In this document: piece by piece, positions 1 to 7,781 of the stretch
How positions within the stretch are numbered: the first letter of the stretch is position 1
How the letters are laid out: every line of letters begins with the position of its first letter
Assembly (NCBI GenBank): GCA_964458275.1
Contig: CAYWIE010000018.1
Coordinates: 1-41,373 of the forward strand
DNA from: HGM04593 sp964458275
Lineage (GTDB): Bacteria > Bacteroidota > Bacteroidia > Bacteroidales > Bacteroidaceae
DNA length: 41,373 nucleotides
Reading direction: 5' to 3'
Translations under genes and position numbers: made by a program
The notes under the pieces: generated by a model
What the model was told of the DNA's origin: nothing
The model's input: the letters and a program-made list of their open reading frames with translations, nothing else
Databases searched by the model: none

Positions 1-33
1 TAAGCTTGCTTACAGGTTTTACAGCGAGTGCAG
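1..33 (-). repeat. REP-like hairpin repeat, copy A
   Basis: Read on the minus strand, a CTGCACTCGCTGT head (33 to 21) is followed by a short A-rich linker and the palindrome TAAGCAAGCTTA (12 to 1). The same head and palindrome plan recurs on the plus strand at 3110-3150 and 3266-3306. The outer pair of the palindrome is T-A here, C-G and G-C in the other copies. The window starts inside or next to this copy, so its full length is unknown. It lies just upstream of the receptor gene. Confidence 0.55.
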
Positions 34-70
34 CCTATCTTATCAAAATAAAATTTAAACAGCTTCTAAA

Positions 71-93
71 GAAACTGTTTGACAAACAGTTTC
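71..93. repeat. 11-bp perfect inverted repeat before the receptor gene
   Basis: GAAACTGTTTG (71-81) and CAAACAGTTTC (83-93) are exact reverse complements around one base. It lies 28 bp before the receptor ATG and has no T tract after it. It may be an operator, a 5'-leader hairpin, or the terminator of a gene to the left of the window; the sequence alone does not decide. Confidence 0.5.
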
Positions 94-120
94 TGAATAA
101 TCAGCTACCGGCAAGCACAC

Positions 121-2508
121 ATGAAGAATATACTGCTATATATAACAATAACACTAATCGCCATTTTCGAGGTTCAAGCCCAGAAAGTGACCATAAAAGG
201 TATCGTCAGCGATGATAAGGGGGCACCGATAGAGATTGCGAGCGTAAGTGCCGAAGGGCAGCCCGCAGGCACATTCACCGACCTTAAGGGGCGCTACATA
301 TTCACCTGCAACAGCAGCGACAGCCTTGTGGTTGTCTATTCAATGCTTGGGTATCAGACAAGAAAGAAGGTCCTGAAAAACCCGTCGGACACCATAACTC
401 TCAACGTAAAGCTTCCCGCAGCCGAACATACGCTCGATGGAGTAGAGATTGTAGACGAGCAGCGTCAGCTTGGCGGCACACAAGAGATAAAAGTTCCCAA
501 AAACATCTGGCTTATGCCCGACGCAAGCGGCAACGGCATAGAGTCGATAATATCTACGCAGGCAGGTGTCAGCTCGCACAACGAAATGAGCTCGCAGTAC
601 AATGTCCGCGGCGGAAATTTCGACGAGAACAGTGTGTATGTCAACGGTGTGGAAATATACCGCCCTCTGCTTGTACGTGCCGGGCAACAGGAGGGTCTCA
701 GCTTCCTTAACCCGGATATGGTCGGCTCGATAGCTTTCTCGACCGGCGGCTACGAAGCGAAGTATGGAGACAAGACTGCATCTGTGCTCGACATCACCTA
801 CCGCAAGCCGCGTGAATTTGAAAGTACGCTCTCGGCAAGCCTTTTGGGAGCAAGCGTATATGTAGGTACAGGAAATTCCAAAATCAGCTTTTCGAATTCA
901 TTGCGCTACAAGACCAACAGTTATCTGTTGGGCACACTCGACACTAAAGGCGAATATGCCCCCAAGTTCCTCGACTATCAGACCTACTTCGATTGGCGAA
1001 TCACCCCCCATCTGAATTTCGGCTTCATTGGCAACCTGTCGCGCAACCGCTACAACTTCACTCCAAGCGACCGCACAACAAGTTTCGGTACTATGGAGAA
1101 TGTGAAAGAGTTCAAGGTCTATTTCGGAGGATGGGAGAGCGACCTCTTCCGTACAATGTTCGGCTCTGCTTCGCTCAACTATTCGCCGAACGAGTACAAT
1201 CAGATATCGCTTCTGGCATCGGCGTTCAGCTCACGCGAAGAGGAGACATACGACATTATGGGGCAATATTGGATTGACGATGTGAACACCGAAGAGAACA
1301 TTGCTGTGGGAAGCTACATGGAGCATGCACGCAACTATCTTGATGCCGACGTGCGCACGGCTGCGTTGCGAGGAATGCATTTCATGGGCGGACACGACCT
1401 GCGTTGGGGTGCCGAATGGAAACACGAAAAGATAAAGGAAAACCAACGCGAATGGGAGATGCGCGACTCGGCAGGTTATAACCTGCCACATGGTGCAGGC
1501 AACCTTGAAATGATTTACAGCCTGCGTTCCAACACTTCAACGAACAGCAACCGCTATTCGGCATACCTGCAAGATACATATAAATTCCAAAGTTCGCCGG
1601 GAACGGTAGTCATCAACGGTGGAGTGAGGCTTTCTTATTGGAGCTGGAACGGAGAGTGTCTGGTGTCGCCGCGTGCTTCGGTTGGGCTTATCCCGAAATT
1701 CAATGATAGAATGACACTGCGCTTTGCCACAGGCATATATTATCAGGCACCGTTCTATAAGGAGTTTCGCGATACTGTCTGTGTGGACGGCATAGGAACA
1801 GTGCGCCTGAACAAAAATATAAAGTCGCCGCGTTCAATGCACTTTGTGCTTGGTTGCGACTACAAATTCAAAATGCTTGAGAGACCGTTCAAATTTACAG
1901 CCGAGGCATACTACAAGAAACTTGACGACATCATCCCCTACAATGTAGACAATGTGCGTGTGGTCTATTACGGCGAGAATTGCGCCAAAGGATACGCAAC
2001 GGGAATAGATATGAAACTTTTCGGGGAATTTGTCCCCGGCACAGACTCGTGGATAACATTCTCGGTGATGGAGACCAAAGAGAAAATCAACGGCGGCGAA
2101 TGGCTTCCTCGTCCTACCGACCAGACATTCAATATGTCGATACATTTTACGGACTATTTCCCAGGCACCGATCGCTGGAAGATGACTCTGCGTGGAGTGT
2201 ATGCCGATGGACTTCCGTTCGGACCTCCCCACAGCGGCAGAGAGAAGCATATATTCCGTGCCCCTGCCTACAAGCGTGTGGATTTAGGCATGTCCTATCG
2301 CCTTTTGGATAACGAGGAGTTTATATACCGCACCGGCATCCTCCGTCATATAAAGAACATATGGCTTGGTGCCGATGCGCTGAATCTTCTCGATATAAAC
2401 AATGTAAACTCCTATTATTGGGTGTCGGACATATACAACCAGAGTTATGCCGTACCCAACTATCTGACAGGACGCCAGCTTAATGTGAGAATACTTGTAG
2501 AATTATAA
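121..2508 (+). CDS. TonB-dependent outer-membrane receptor with carboxypeptidase-like N-terminal domain
   Basis: A 795-residue outer-membrane active-transport protein. A signal peptide (about residues 1-20, ending VQAQ) is followed by a carboxypeptidase-regulatory-like beta-sandwich (about 22-100, with FTDLKGRY and the SMLGYQT segment). Next comes a plug domain (about 125-235, with YNVRGGNFDENSVYVNGVE and GGYEAKYGDKTASVLDI), then a long beta-barrel of alternating aromatic strands. The carboxypeptidase-like plus plug order is typical of Bacteroidota TonB receptors. No SusD-like partner follows, so a glycan SusCD pair is not supported. Siderophore, cobamide or other small ligands are possible but nothing in the sequence picks one. 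The start at 121 gives a clean signal peptide. Confidence 0.9.
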   Translation: MKNILLYITITLIAIFEVQAQKVTIKGIVSDDKGAPIEIASVSAEGQPAGTFTDLKGRYIFTCNSSDSLVVVYSMLGYQTRKKVLKNPSDTITLNVKLPAAEHTLDGVEIVDEQRQLGGTQEIKVPKNIWLMPDASGNGIESIISTQAGVSSHNEMSSQYNVRGGNFDENSVYVNGVEIYRPLLVRAGQQEGLSFLNPDMVGSIAFSTGGYEAKYGDKTASVLDITYRKPREFESTLSASLLGASVYVGTGNSKISFSNSLRYKTNSYLLGTLDTKGEYAPKFLDYQTYFDWRITPHLNFGFIGNLSRNRYNFTPSDRTTSFGTMENVKEFKVYFGGWESDLFRTMFGSASLNYSPNEYNQISLLASAFSSREEETYDIMGQYWIDDVNTEENIAVGSYMEHARNYLDADVRTAALRGMHFMGGHDLRWGAEWKHEKIKENQREWEMRDSAGYNLPHGAGNLEMIYSLRSNTSTNSNRYSAYLQDTYKFQSSPGTVVINGGVRLSYWSWNGECLVSPRASVGLIPKFNDRMTLRFATGIYYQAPFYKEFRDTVCVDGIGTVRLNKNIKSPRSMHFVLGCDYKFKMLERPFKFTAEAYYKKLDDIIPYNVDNVRVVYYGENCAKGYATGIDMKLFGEFVPGTDSWITFSVMETKEKINGGEWLPRPTDQTFNMSIHFTDYFPGTDRWKMTLRGVYADGLPFGPPHSGREKHIFRAPAYKRVDLGMSYRLLDNEEFIYRTGILRHIKNIWLGADALNLLDINNVNSYYWVSDIYNQSYAVPNYLTGRQLNVRILVEL

Positions 2509-2518
2509 TAAACAGGAG

Positions 2519-2989
2519 CTACTCTTCGAGCACGAATTCCTCGAATCCCATCTCGGATACAGCTTTCTCCTTTGACAGACAGAAGAATGTGGATACTGCA
2601 CGGCAGCAAAGTTCCTTGTTGTCATTGTAAATGCAGGCTTCTATCTCGGCAAGATTGCGACGTTGGTTCAGCACTTTGCCACGAATTTCAAGTTGCTTTT
2701 CGTTAGTGGAGATTGATTTCTTGTATTGCAGCTCCATTTTTGCCGTAACTGCGGCTGTCTGCAGTTTGCGTGAAACAACCCAGCCGCTCATCTCATCGAG
2801 CATAAGCGCTTGGATGCCGCCATGCAGAACGTCTGTCCATCCCTGATAACGAGCCTGAGGTTTCCAGAATGAGACAATCTCATCGCCATCCTCGTAGAAT
2901 TCCAGTTTAAGTCCGGCTTCATTGGTGGGACAACATCCTATACATTGATAACCTTCTTTTCCAATCCAGGGGTTTTTGATTTTCTTCAT
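2519..2989 (-). CDS. PaaI-like hotdog-fold thioesterase
   Basis: A 156-residue hotdog protein, expected to hydrolyse acyl-CoA or a related thioester in the cytoplasm. The signature is LHGGIQALMLDEM, where the HGG loop and the acidic residue after it form the active-site region of the PaaI/YbgC class; the following strands (KMELQYKKSI, LEIRGKVL) fit the fold. The open frame runs on to 3139, but the ATG at 2989 is preferred because a promoter (-7 at 3017-3024) lies inside that extension and the family starts near this point. It converges on the receptor gene, with 10 bp between the two stop codons. The substrate is unknown. Confidence 0.8.
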   Translation of the reverse strand: MKKIKNPWIGKEGYQCIGCCPTNEAGLKLEFYEDGDEIVSFWKPQARYQGWTDVLHGGIQALMLDEMSGWVVSRKLQTAAVTAKMELQYKKSISTNEKQLEIRGKVLNQRRNLAEIEACIYNDNKELCCRAVSTFFCLSKEKAVSEMGFEEFVLEE

Positions 2990-2993
2990 TTTC

Positions 2994-3019
2994 TTGCACA
3001 AATTATAGATTTTGTGCAA
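2994..3019. repeat. 9-bp inverted repeat in the thioesterase leader
   Basis: TTGCACAAA (2994-3002) and TTTGTGCAA (3011-3019) are exact reverse complements separated by 8 bp. On the minus strand the first-transcribed arm overlaps the end of the -7 box, and the other arm ends 5 bp before the ATG at 2989. It could be a repressor operator or a leader hairpin that limits translation. Confidence 0.5.
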
Positions 3020-3046
3020 AGGTACTAAAAATATTTGAGAAACAAA
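3017..3046 (-). promoter_or_regulatory. Bacteroidota-type promoter of the thioesterase gene
   Basis: The -7 box TACCTTTG is the complement of 3017-3024, and TTTG (complement of 3043-3046) lies 18 bp upstream, one base short of the usual 19-21. Transcription would begin near 3010, giving a leader of about 20 nt that contains one arm of the inverted repeat. Confidence 0.6.
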
Positions 3047-3109
3047 ACCAGAGTAATGTTTTAGCGCTGAAGGAAAAATACATGTTTTTGGAAAAATCTC
3101 GAACATAGC

Positions 3110-3150
3110 CTGCGCTCGTTCTGAAAAATATTCAAGCAAGCTTGATATTT
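3110..3150 (+). repeat. REP-like hairpin repeat, copy B
   Basis: The head CTGCGCTCG (3110-3118) leads into TGAAAAATATT and the palindrome CAAGC-AA-GCTTG (3133-3144), then ATATTT. From 3122 to 3150 it matches copy D (3278-3306) at 27 of 29 positions. The only two differences are the partners of the same base pair: C3133-G3144 here, G3289-C3300 there. Confidence 0.65.
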
Positions 3151-3170
3151 ATGCTTTTATCGAAGTTTAG

Positions 3171-3203
3171 CTGCGCTCATTGTGTGTGAAAATGAATTTT
3201 CAC
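3171..3203 (+). repeat. REP-like hairpin repeat, divergent copy C
   Basis: The head CTGCGCTCATTGT (3171-3183) precedes an 8-bp hairpin, GTGAAAAT (3186-3193) and ATTTTCAC (3196-3203). It shares the head and the GTGAAAA start with copies B and D but has a different palindrome. Membership in the family is an inference. Confidence 0.4.
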
Positions 3204-3223
3204 CCATTCGCTTGCACAACTTT

Positions 3224-3245
3224 CGCTCGTTTGTTGCTATCTTTG
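3224..3245 (+). repeat. 22-bp direct repeat carrying a -7 box, first copy
   Basis: This 22-mer is identical to 3309-3330 and ends in TATCTTTG, a match to the Bacteroidota -7 box TAnnTTTG. No well-spaced TTTG lies 19-21 bp upstream (the nearest, CTTG at 3211-3214, is 23 bp away). It may be a promoter duplicated together with the hairpin repeats. Confidence 0.6.
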
Positions 3246-3265
3246 AGGTGAACCTCTAAGATGTA

Positions 3266-3306
3266 CTGCACTCGCTGTGAAAAATATTGAAGCAAGCTTC
3301 ATATTT
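3266..3306 (+). repeat. REP-like hairpin repeat, copy D
   Basis: The head CTGCACTCGCTGT (3266-3278) is identical to that of copy A. It is followed by the A-rich linker and the palindrome GAAGC-AA-GCTTC (3289-3300), then ATATTT. It ends directly before the second copy of the 22-bp promoter-like repeat. The space 2990-3343 therefore holds the thioesterase promoter and this repeat cluster, and no supported gene. Confidence 0.65.
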
Positions 3307-3308
3307 CT

Positions 3309-3330
3309 CGCTCGTTTGTTGCTATCTTTG
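3309..3330 (+). promoter_or_regulatory. 22-bp repeat, second copy: likely promoter of the GNAT gene
   Basis: TATCTTTG at 3323-3330 is a full -7 box, 13 bp before the first possible ATG (3344) and 31 bp before the second (3362). The -33 region is weak. Position directly ahead of the acetyltransferase gene makes it the probable promoter. Confidence 0.5.
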
Positions 3331-3343
3331 CTAAAAACAGAAT

Positions 3344-3901
3344 ATGTTTGGAAAAGGCTACATGGATAGGAAATTGATAACCGCAAGCAGAATAAAAGAC
3401 TGCGACACAAAGGAGTATAAGTTTGTAGAGGAACTGTTGACAACATCTTTCCCCCTCGACGAATATCGTCCTCTTGACGAACAGAGGATTAATGTAGAGA
3501 ACGTTGAGTCCTTTCACATGAACATTCTCTCCGTTGAAGAAGAACCGGTGGGACTTCTAAGCTATTGGCAATTCGACGGCTATATATATGTCGAACATTT
3601 CGCCATTAGTCCGGTGCTGCGGGGGAAAGGGTACGGCTGTGAAGCGATAACCGGACTTGTAAGAGACAAACAGAATGTCATTCTTGAGGTTGAACTTCCC
3701 ACAGACGGGCTCGCCAGGCGGCGCATAGCATTCTACGCCCGATGCGGATTTGCCCTCTGCACCAAGGAGTATGTACAGCCGGCTTACCGGCAAGGGGGCA
3801 ACGAGGTGCCCATGCGTATCATGTATTGCGGGGTAGATGCCGAACGCGATTTTGAGAACATAATATCAACTATATATCGTACAGTATACGGCAAAAGCTA
3901 A
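3344..3901 (+). CDS. GNAT-family N-acetyltransferase
   Basis: Predicted acetyl-CoA-dependent N-acetyltransferase, 185 residues from 3344 or 179 from the ATG at 3362 (MDRKLITAS). The core GNAT fold is visible: beta4 YIYVEHFAISPVLRGKGYG carries the pyrophosphate-binding loop (R-x-K-G-x-G, motif A), followed by helix EAITGLV, the strand VILEVELP and then AFYARCGF (motif B). The start at 3362 also fits because transcription probably begins near 3336, so both are usable. The substrate is unknown. It stands alone between a repeat cluster and aspA. Confidence 0.82.
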   Translation: MFGKGYMDRKLITASRIKDCDTKEYKFVEELLTTSFPLDEYRPLDEQRINVENVESFHMNILSVEEEPVGLLSYWQFDGYIYVEHFAISPVLRGKGYGCEAITGLVRDKQNVILEVELPTDGLARRRIAFYARCGFALCTKEYVQPAYRQGGNEVPMRIMYCGVDAERDFENIISTIYRTVYGKS

Positions 3902-3982
3902 AAATAACAAAAAAAGAATCATCGTATTGTAAATTTCATTACATTAGCAGAAATTTTATACAACCAATAAATATTATTTACC

Positions 3983-5392
3983 ATGAAAACACGTCTCGAA
4001 CACGATTCATTAGGCGAAATGCAGGTGCCTGCAGATGCGTACTATGGAGTACAGACACTTCGCGCAATCGAAAATTTCAATGAAATAAGCGGAATTACCA
4101 TCAGCGACCATCCATATTATGTAAAAGCTTTGGCCATGGTAAAATGGGCGGCAGCCCACGCAAATATGTCTCTTGGCATTCTCGACGAGAAAATAGGCAA
4201 AGCCATAAAAGCGGCATGTGAAGAGATTATAGGCGGAGCACTCGTGGACCAGTTCCCCGTAGACCTTATACAAGGTGGTGCAGGAACGTCGACCAACATG
4301 AACATCAATGAGGTTGTTGCAAACCGCGCGCTTGAGATAATGGGACATCAGAAAGGCGAGTACAAATACTGCCATCCCAATGACCATGTCAATCTTTCTC
4401 AGTCGACCAATGATGCCTATCCAACCTCATTCAAGCTTTGTTTCATTTTCCATAACGAAGACCTTGTGGCAGAACTGAAGAAGCTGATTGCCTCTTTCCG
4501 CGCAAAAGGCAAGGAGTTTGACCATATTCTGAAAATGGGACGTACACAGCTTCAGGATGCAGTTCCCATGACATTGGGGCAAGAGTTTGAAGCATTTGCG
4601 TCCACACTCGAAGAGGAGGTGGCACGCCTCAACGAAATGGCACGTCTCTTCCTCGAAGTGAACATGGGTGCTACAGCTATCGGTACTGGTATAAATACCG
4701 AACCCGGATATTCCGACGCATGTGTAACAGCTCTCCGCATAATATCCGGTAAGGAATTTGTTCTTGCAGGAAACCTTGTGGAAGCGACTCCTGATACCGG
4801 TGCTTCTGTGATGTATTCATCTGCGATGAAGCGTCTTGCTGTTAAATTATCAAAGATTTGTAACGACCTTCGTCTGCTTTCAAGCGGTCCCCGTTGCGGA
4901 CTTAACGAGATAAACCTTCCTCCCATGCAGCCTGGCTCAAGTATCATGCCCGGCAAAGTGAACCCTGTCATTCCCGAAGTTGTCAACCAGATATGCTTCA
5001 ATGTTATAGGAAACGACCTTACTATCACATTTGCTGCGGAGGCAGGTCAGTTGCAGCTCAATGTAATGGAGCCGGTAATCGTACATGCTACAATTTCGTC
5101 AATACGTATGTTGCTGAAAGGTATGGCGCGTCTGAGAACTCTCTGTATAGATGGAATAACAGCCAACGAAGGACATTGCCGCGAACTTGTAATGGGCAGC
5201 ATCGGTATTGTTACAGCGCTTAACCCGACATTGGGATATGAGAATTCGGCACGCATTGCCAAACGTGCACTCAAGGAAAACAGAAGCGTTTACGATTTGG
5301 TGCTCGAAGAGGGACTTCTCACAAAAGAGGAACTCGACAAGCTGCTGAAACCCGAACTTATGATTAAACCGAACAAGTTCTATACGAAATAG
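3983..5392 (+). CDS. aspA: Aspartate ammonia-lyase
   Basis: Deaminates L-aspartate to fumarate and ammonia. In anaerobic Bacteroidales this can feed fumarate respiration. The 469-residue length is normal for AspA. Three conserved regions of the fumarase/aspartase superfamily are intact: GGAGTSTNMN (about 98-107), SQSTNDAYPT (about 139-148) and the flexible signature loop GSSIMPGKVNP (about 318-328) with the catalytic serine. The superfamily also includes class II fumarase, but the overall reading (KTRLEHDSLGEMQVPADAYYG start, KLLKPELM end) fits aspartase better. It has its own transcription unit, closed by the hairpin at 5403-5452. Confidence 0.93.
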   Translation: MKTRLEHDSLGEMQVPADAYYGVQTLRAIENFNEISGITISDHPYYVKALAMVKWAAAHANMSLGILDEKIGKAIKAACEEIIGGALVDQFPVDLIQGGAGTSTNMNINEVVANRALEIMGHQKGEYKYCHPNDHVNLSQSTNDAYPTSFKLCFIFHNEDLVAELKKLIASFRAKGKEFDHILKMGRTQLQDAVPMTLGQEFEAFASTLEEEVARLNEMARLFLEVNMGATAIGTGINTEPGYSDACVTALRIISGKEFVLAGNLVEATPDTGASVMYSSAMKRLAVKLSKICNDLRLLSSGPRCGLNEINLPPMQPGSSIMPGKVNPVIPEVVNQICFNVIGNDLTITFAAEAGQLQLNVMEPVIVHATISSIRMLLKGMARLRTLCIDGITANEGHCRELVMGSIGIVTALNPTLGYENSARIAKRALKENRSVYDLVLEEGLLTKEELDKLLKPELMIKPNKFYTK

Positions 5393-5402
5393 CAAAATGA
5401 AT

Positions 5403-5452
5403 TTATAGAAAGAGAAGCTGTCCGGACACCCGGACAGCTTCTCTTTCTATAA
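5403..5452. terminator. Bidirectional terminator between aspA and ispG
   Basis: 5405-5424 and 5431-5450 are exact 20-bp reverse complements around a 6-base loop (GACACC), and flanking bases extend the stem to 22 bp. It lies between two converging genes, 10 bp after the aspA stop and 11 bp after the ispG stop, so it can serve both. Confidence 0.85.
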
Positions 5453-5463
5453 TTAGAACTCTC

Positions 5464-7254
5464 TTATATTCCTGTCTTCTTGTCATTTTCAATGAGAGCA
5501 AGCAGGCGTGTTATTGCTTCCTCTTCGGGGATATTCTTCTCGACGCACTCCTTTTTGCGGTAGAGGCTCACTTTGCCGCGTGCAGCACCTACATAGCCGT
5601 AGTCGGCATCTGCCATTTCGCCGGGACCATTTACTATACATCCCATTACACCTATCTTAAGCCCTTTCAGGTGTCCTGTCGCGGCTTTTATTCTGGCAAG
5701 TGTTCCTTGCAGGTCGTATAGTGTACGTCCGCATCCGGGGCAGGCAATATATTCGGTTTTGCTGATACGTTTGCGGGTGGCTTGAAGTATGCCGAATGAG
5801 ATTGCGTTAATCTCAACTGCGGGAAGGGATGGATTTTCTATCCATATTCCATTGCATAAACCGTCTATAAGCAACACTCCGAGGTCGGCTGCGGCTTTTA
5901 TTCTCAGACTTTCTATGCTTGTCTCGTTGTAACGGCTGTATGCGATAACCGGAGCTGTTATGCCCGATGTCGTCAGTTTGTGGACAAGGGCACGAAGTTC
6001 GCCAACCGGGTTTATGTGGTTGCTGTATGCTGCTATGATGCAGCCTTTGCGTTTTTTGATATTCTCAATAGCTTCGGCTGTAAGTTCCTTGTATTCGACA
6101 AGCAGGAAATGCGGGCTGTCGTCAGACACTTCAGATAACTTGCTGATGGTTGTCAGCGGATATGTACCGGCTGAACCGGAGATGCCATCGGCTGTTGCCG
6201 TAAAGTCGGGTGCAAGGTCGCTGTTGCTGTTCTCGAAAGGTGCTGATATGACTGCCGGCGCATTGTCGCCGCCAATCGAAAGAACCTCTGTGGTGTTCCG
6301 TGCTGCCGGGTTGAGGTAATCGAACGTGGATGAGACCTCGCCGTCTATTCTTGCGTGTCCGTCGCGACGGGTAATGTAGTCGACAAGTTCTTTTGCAACG
6401 GGTATCTCGTTTTCGGGTGCTTCGGCAAGAGAGACGCGCAGTGTGTCGCCGATGCCGTCGGCAAGCAGCGCGCCGATGCCTACCGCGCTTTTTATGCGTC
6501 CGTCCTCGGCATCACCGGCTTCGGTTACTCCCAAATGCAATGGATAGACAATTCCTTCCTCTCTCATTACTTGGCAGAGCAGGCGGACTGTCGTTACCAT
6601 TATAGGGGTGTTGCTGGTCTTGATGGAGACTACTACATCCTTGAAGTCTTCGCGGTGGCAGATGCGGAGAAATTCCATGCACGATTCTACAACTCCTCCG
6701 GGGGTGTCTCCGTATCTGCTCATTATTCTGTCTGAGAGCGAGCCGTGGTTTACTCCTACACGTATGGCTTTGCCCTCTTGTTTGCAGAGGTTGAGAAATG
6801 CGGTGAAACGTTCTCCAAGACGTTCAAGCTCGGCTGCATACTCTTCGTCGGTGTATTCGATGTGCTTGAAGGTGCGTGCCGTGTCTACGTAGTTGCCGGG
6901 GTTTACTCTGACTTTGTCGGCATATTGTGCGGCTACGTCTGCAACTGCGGCATTGAAGTGTACGTCTGCCACCAGTGGGACATTGCATCCTGTCTCGATG
7001 ACGGCTCTCTTTATTTCTCCGAGGTTTATAGCCTCGCGGCTGCCTTGTGTCGTAAGACGCACAAGTTCTCCGCCGCGTTCCACAATGCGCAGAATCTGTG
7101 ATACGCTGCCTTCGGTGTCCATCGTAGATGTGTTGGTCATTGACTGGACACGGATAGGATTCCCGCTACCCAATGTAAGATTCCCTACTCTTACCGAAGG
7201 AGTCTCGCGGCGGGTGTAGTTGAAGAGGTCTATATCAGTTCGTCTTGTACTCAT
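5464..7254 (-). CDS. ispG: 4-hydroxy-3-methylbut-2-en-1-yl diphosphate synthase, long form
   Basis: Reduces MEcPP to HMBPP in the MEP isoprenoid pathway, using a [4Fe-4S] cluster. The N-terminal TIM barrel starts VRVGNLTLGSGNPIRVQSMTNT. The C-terminal iron-sulfur domain has Cys505 and Cys508 (CPGCGRT), Cys539 and Glu546 (GCIVNGPGE). At 596 residues it is much longer than the roughly 370-residue enterobacterial enzyme. The additional stretch between barrel and cluster domains is the insert known in Bacteroidota, Chlamydiae and plant enzymes. Its ATG lies 20 bp inside the 3' end of purE, which indicates translational coupling. Confidence 0.94.
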   Translation of the reverse strand: MSTRRTDIDLFNYTRRETPSVRVGNLTLGSGNPIRVQSMTNTSTMDTEGSVSQILRIVERGGELVRLTTQGSREAINLGEIKRAVIETGCNVPLVADVHFNAAVADVAAQYADKVRVNPGNYVDTARTFKHIEYTDEEYAAELERLGERFTAFLNLCKQEGKAIRVGVNHGSLSDRIMSRYGDTPGGVVESCMEFLRICHREDFKDVVVSIKTSNTPIMVTTVRLLCQVMREEGIVYPLHLGVTEAGDAEDGRIKSAVGIGALLADGIGDTLRVSLAEAPENEIPVAKELVDYITRRDGHARIDGEVSSTFDYLNPAARNTTEVLSIGGDNAPAVISAPFENSNSDLAPDFTATADGISGSAGTYPLTTISKLSEVSDDSPHFLLVEYKELTAEAIENIKKRKGCIIAAYSNHINPVGELRALVHKLTTSGITAPVIAYSRYNETSIESLRIKAAADLGVLLIDGLCNGIWIENPSLPAVEINAISFGILQATRKRISKTEYIACPGCGRTLYDLQGTLARIKAATGHLKGLKIGVMGCIVNGPGEMADADYGYVGAARGKVSLYRKKECVEKNIPEEEAITRLLALIENDKKTGI

Positions 7255-7741
7255 ATTGCAGGTCTTTTAACTCTTCGTTGGCTTTTTCTATCTTTTTCTT
7301 GAGGTTCTCTTTGTATTTTGCAAGCCGTCCGGCGAGTTCTTCGTCGGCAAGAGCAAGCATTTCCACTGCAAGGATGGCTGCGTTGAGTGATGCATTTATG
7401 CCTACTGTGGCAACCGGTATTCCGGGAGGCATCTGTACGATTGCCAACAGTGCGTCCATTCCGTCGAGGGTGCTGTTGATGGGGACTCCTATTACCGGCA
7501 GCGTGGTGCTTGCTGCAATCACGCCGGGCAGGTGGGCTGCCATGCCTGCTGCTGCAATGATTATTTTTATTCCGCGCTCTTTGGCTCCTTTTGCAAATGA
7601 TTCGACTGCTTCGGGAGTGCGGTGCGCCGATAAGGCATTAACCTCGAAAGGTATCTGCATCTCGTTAAGAAAATCCGTTGCTTTTTTCATTACGGGAAGG
7701 TCCGATGTGCTTCCCATTATTACACTTATTGTTGCTTTCAT
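7235..7741 (-). CDS. purE: N5-carboxyaminoimidazole ribonucleotide mutase
   Basis: Converts N5-CAIR to CAIR in purine synthesis. The 168-residue protein has the class I PurE nucleotide-binding start (IMGSTSDLPVMKKA), the SAHRTPE motif with the catalytic histidine, and AAAGMAAHLPGV. The tail is lysine and glutamate rich. It follows rpoN by 40 bp and overlaps ispG by 20 bp, so rpoN-purE-ispG are probably co-transcribed. No purK is next to it. Confidence 0.94.
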   Translation of the reverse strand: MKATISVIMGSTSDLPVMKKATDFLNEMQIPFEVNALSAHRTPEAVESFAKGAKERGIKIIIAAAGMAAHLPGVIAASTTLPVIGVPINSTLDGMDALLAIVQMPPGIPVATVGINASLNAAILAVEMLALADEELAGRLAKYKENLKKKIEKANEELKDLQYEYKTN

Positions 7742-7781
7742 GGTTGTATGTTTTTTATTTTTTGTTTTTATGGGACAATAA

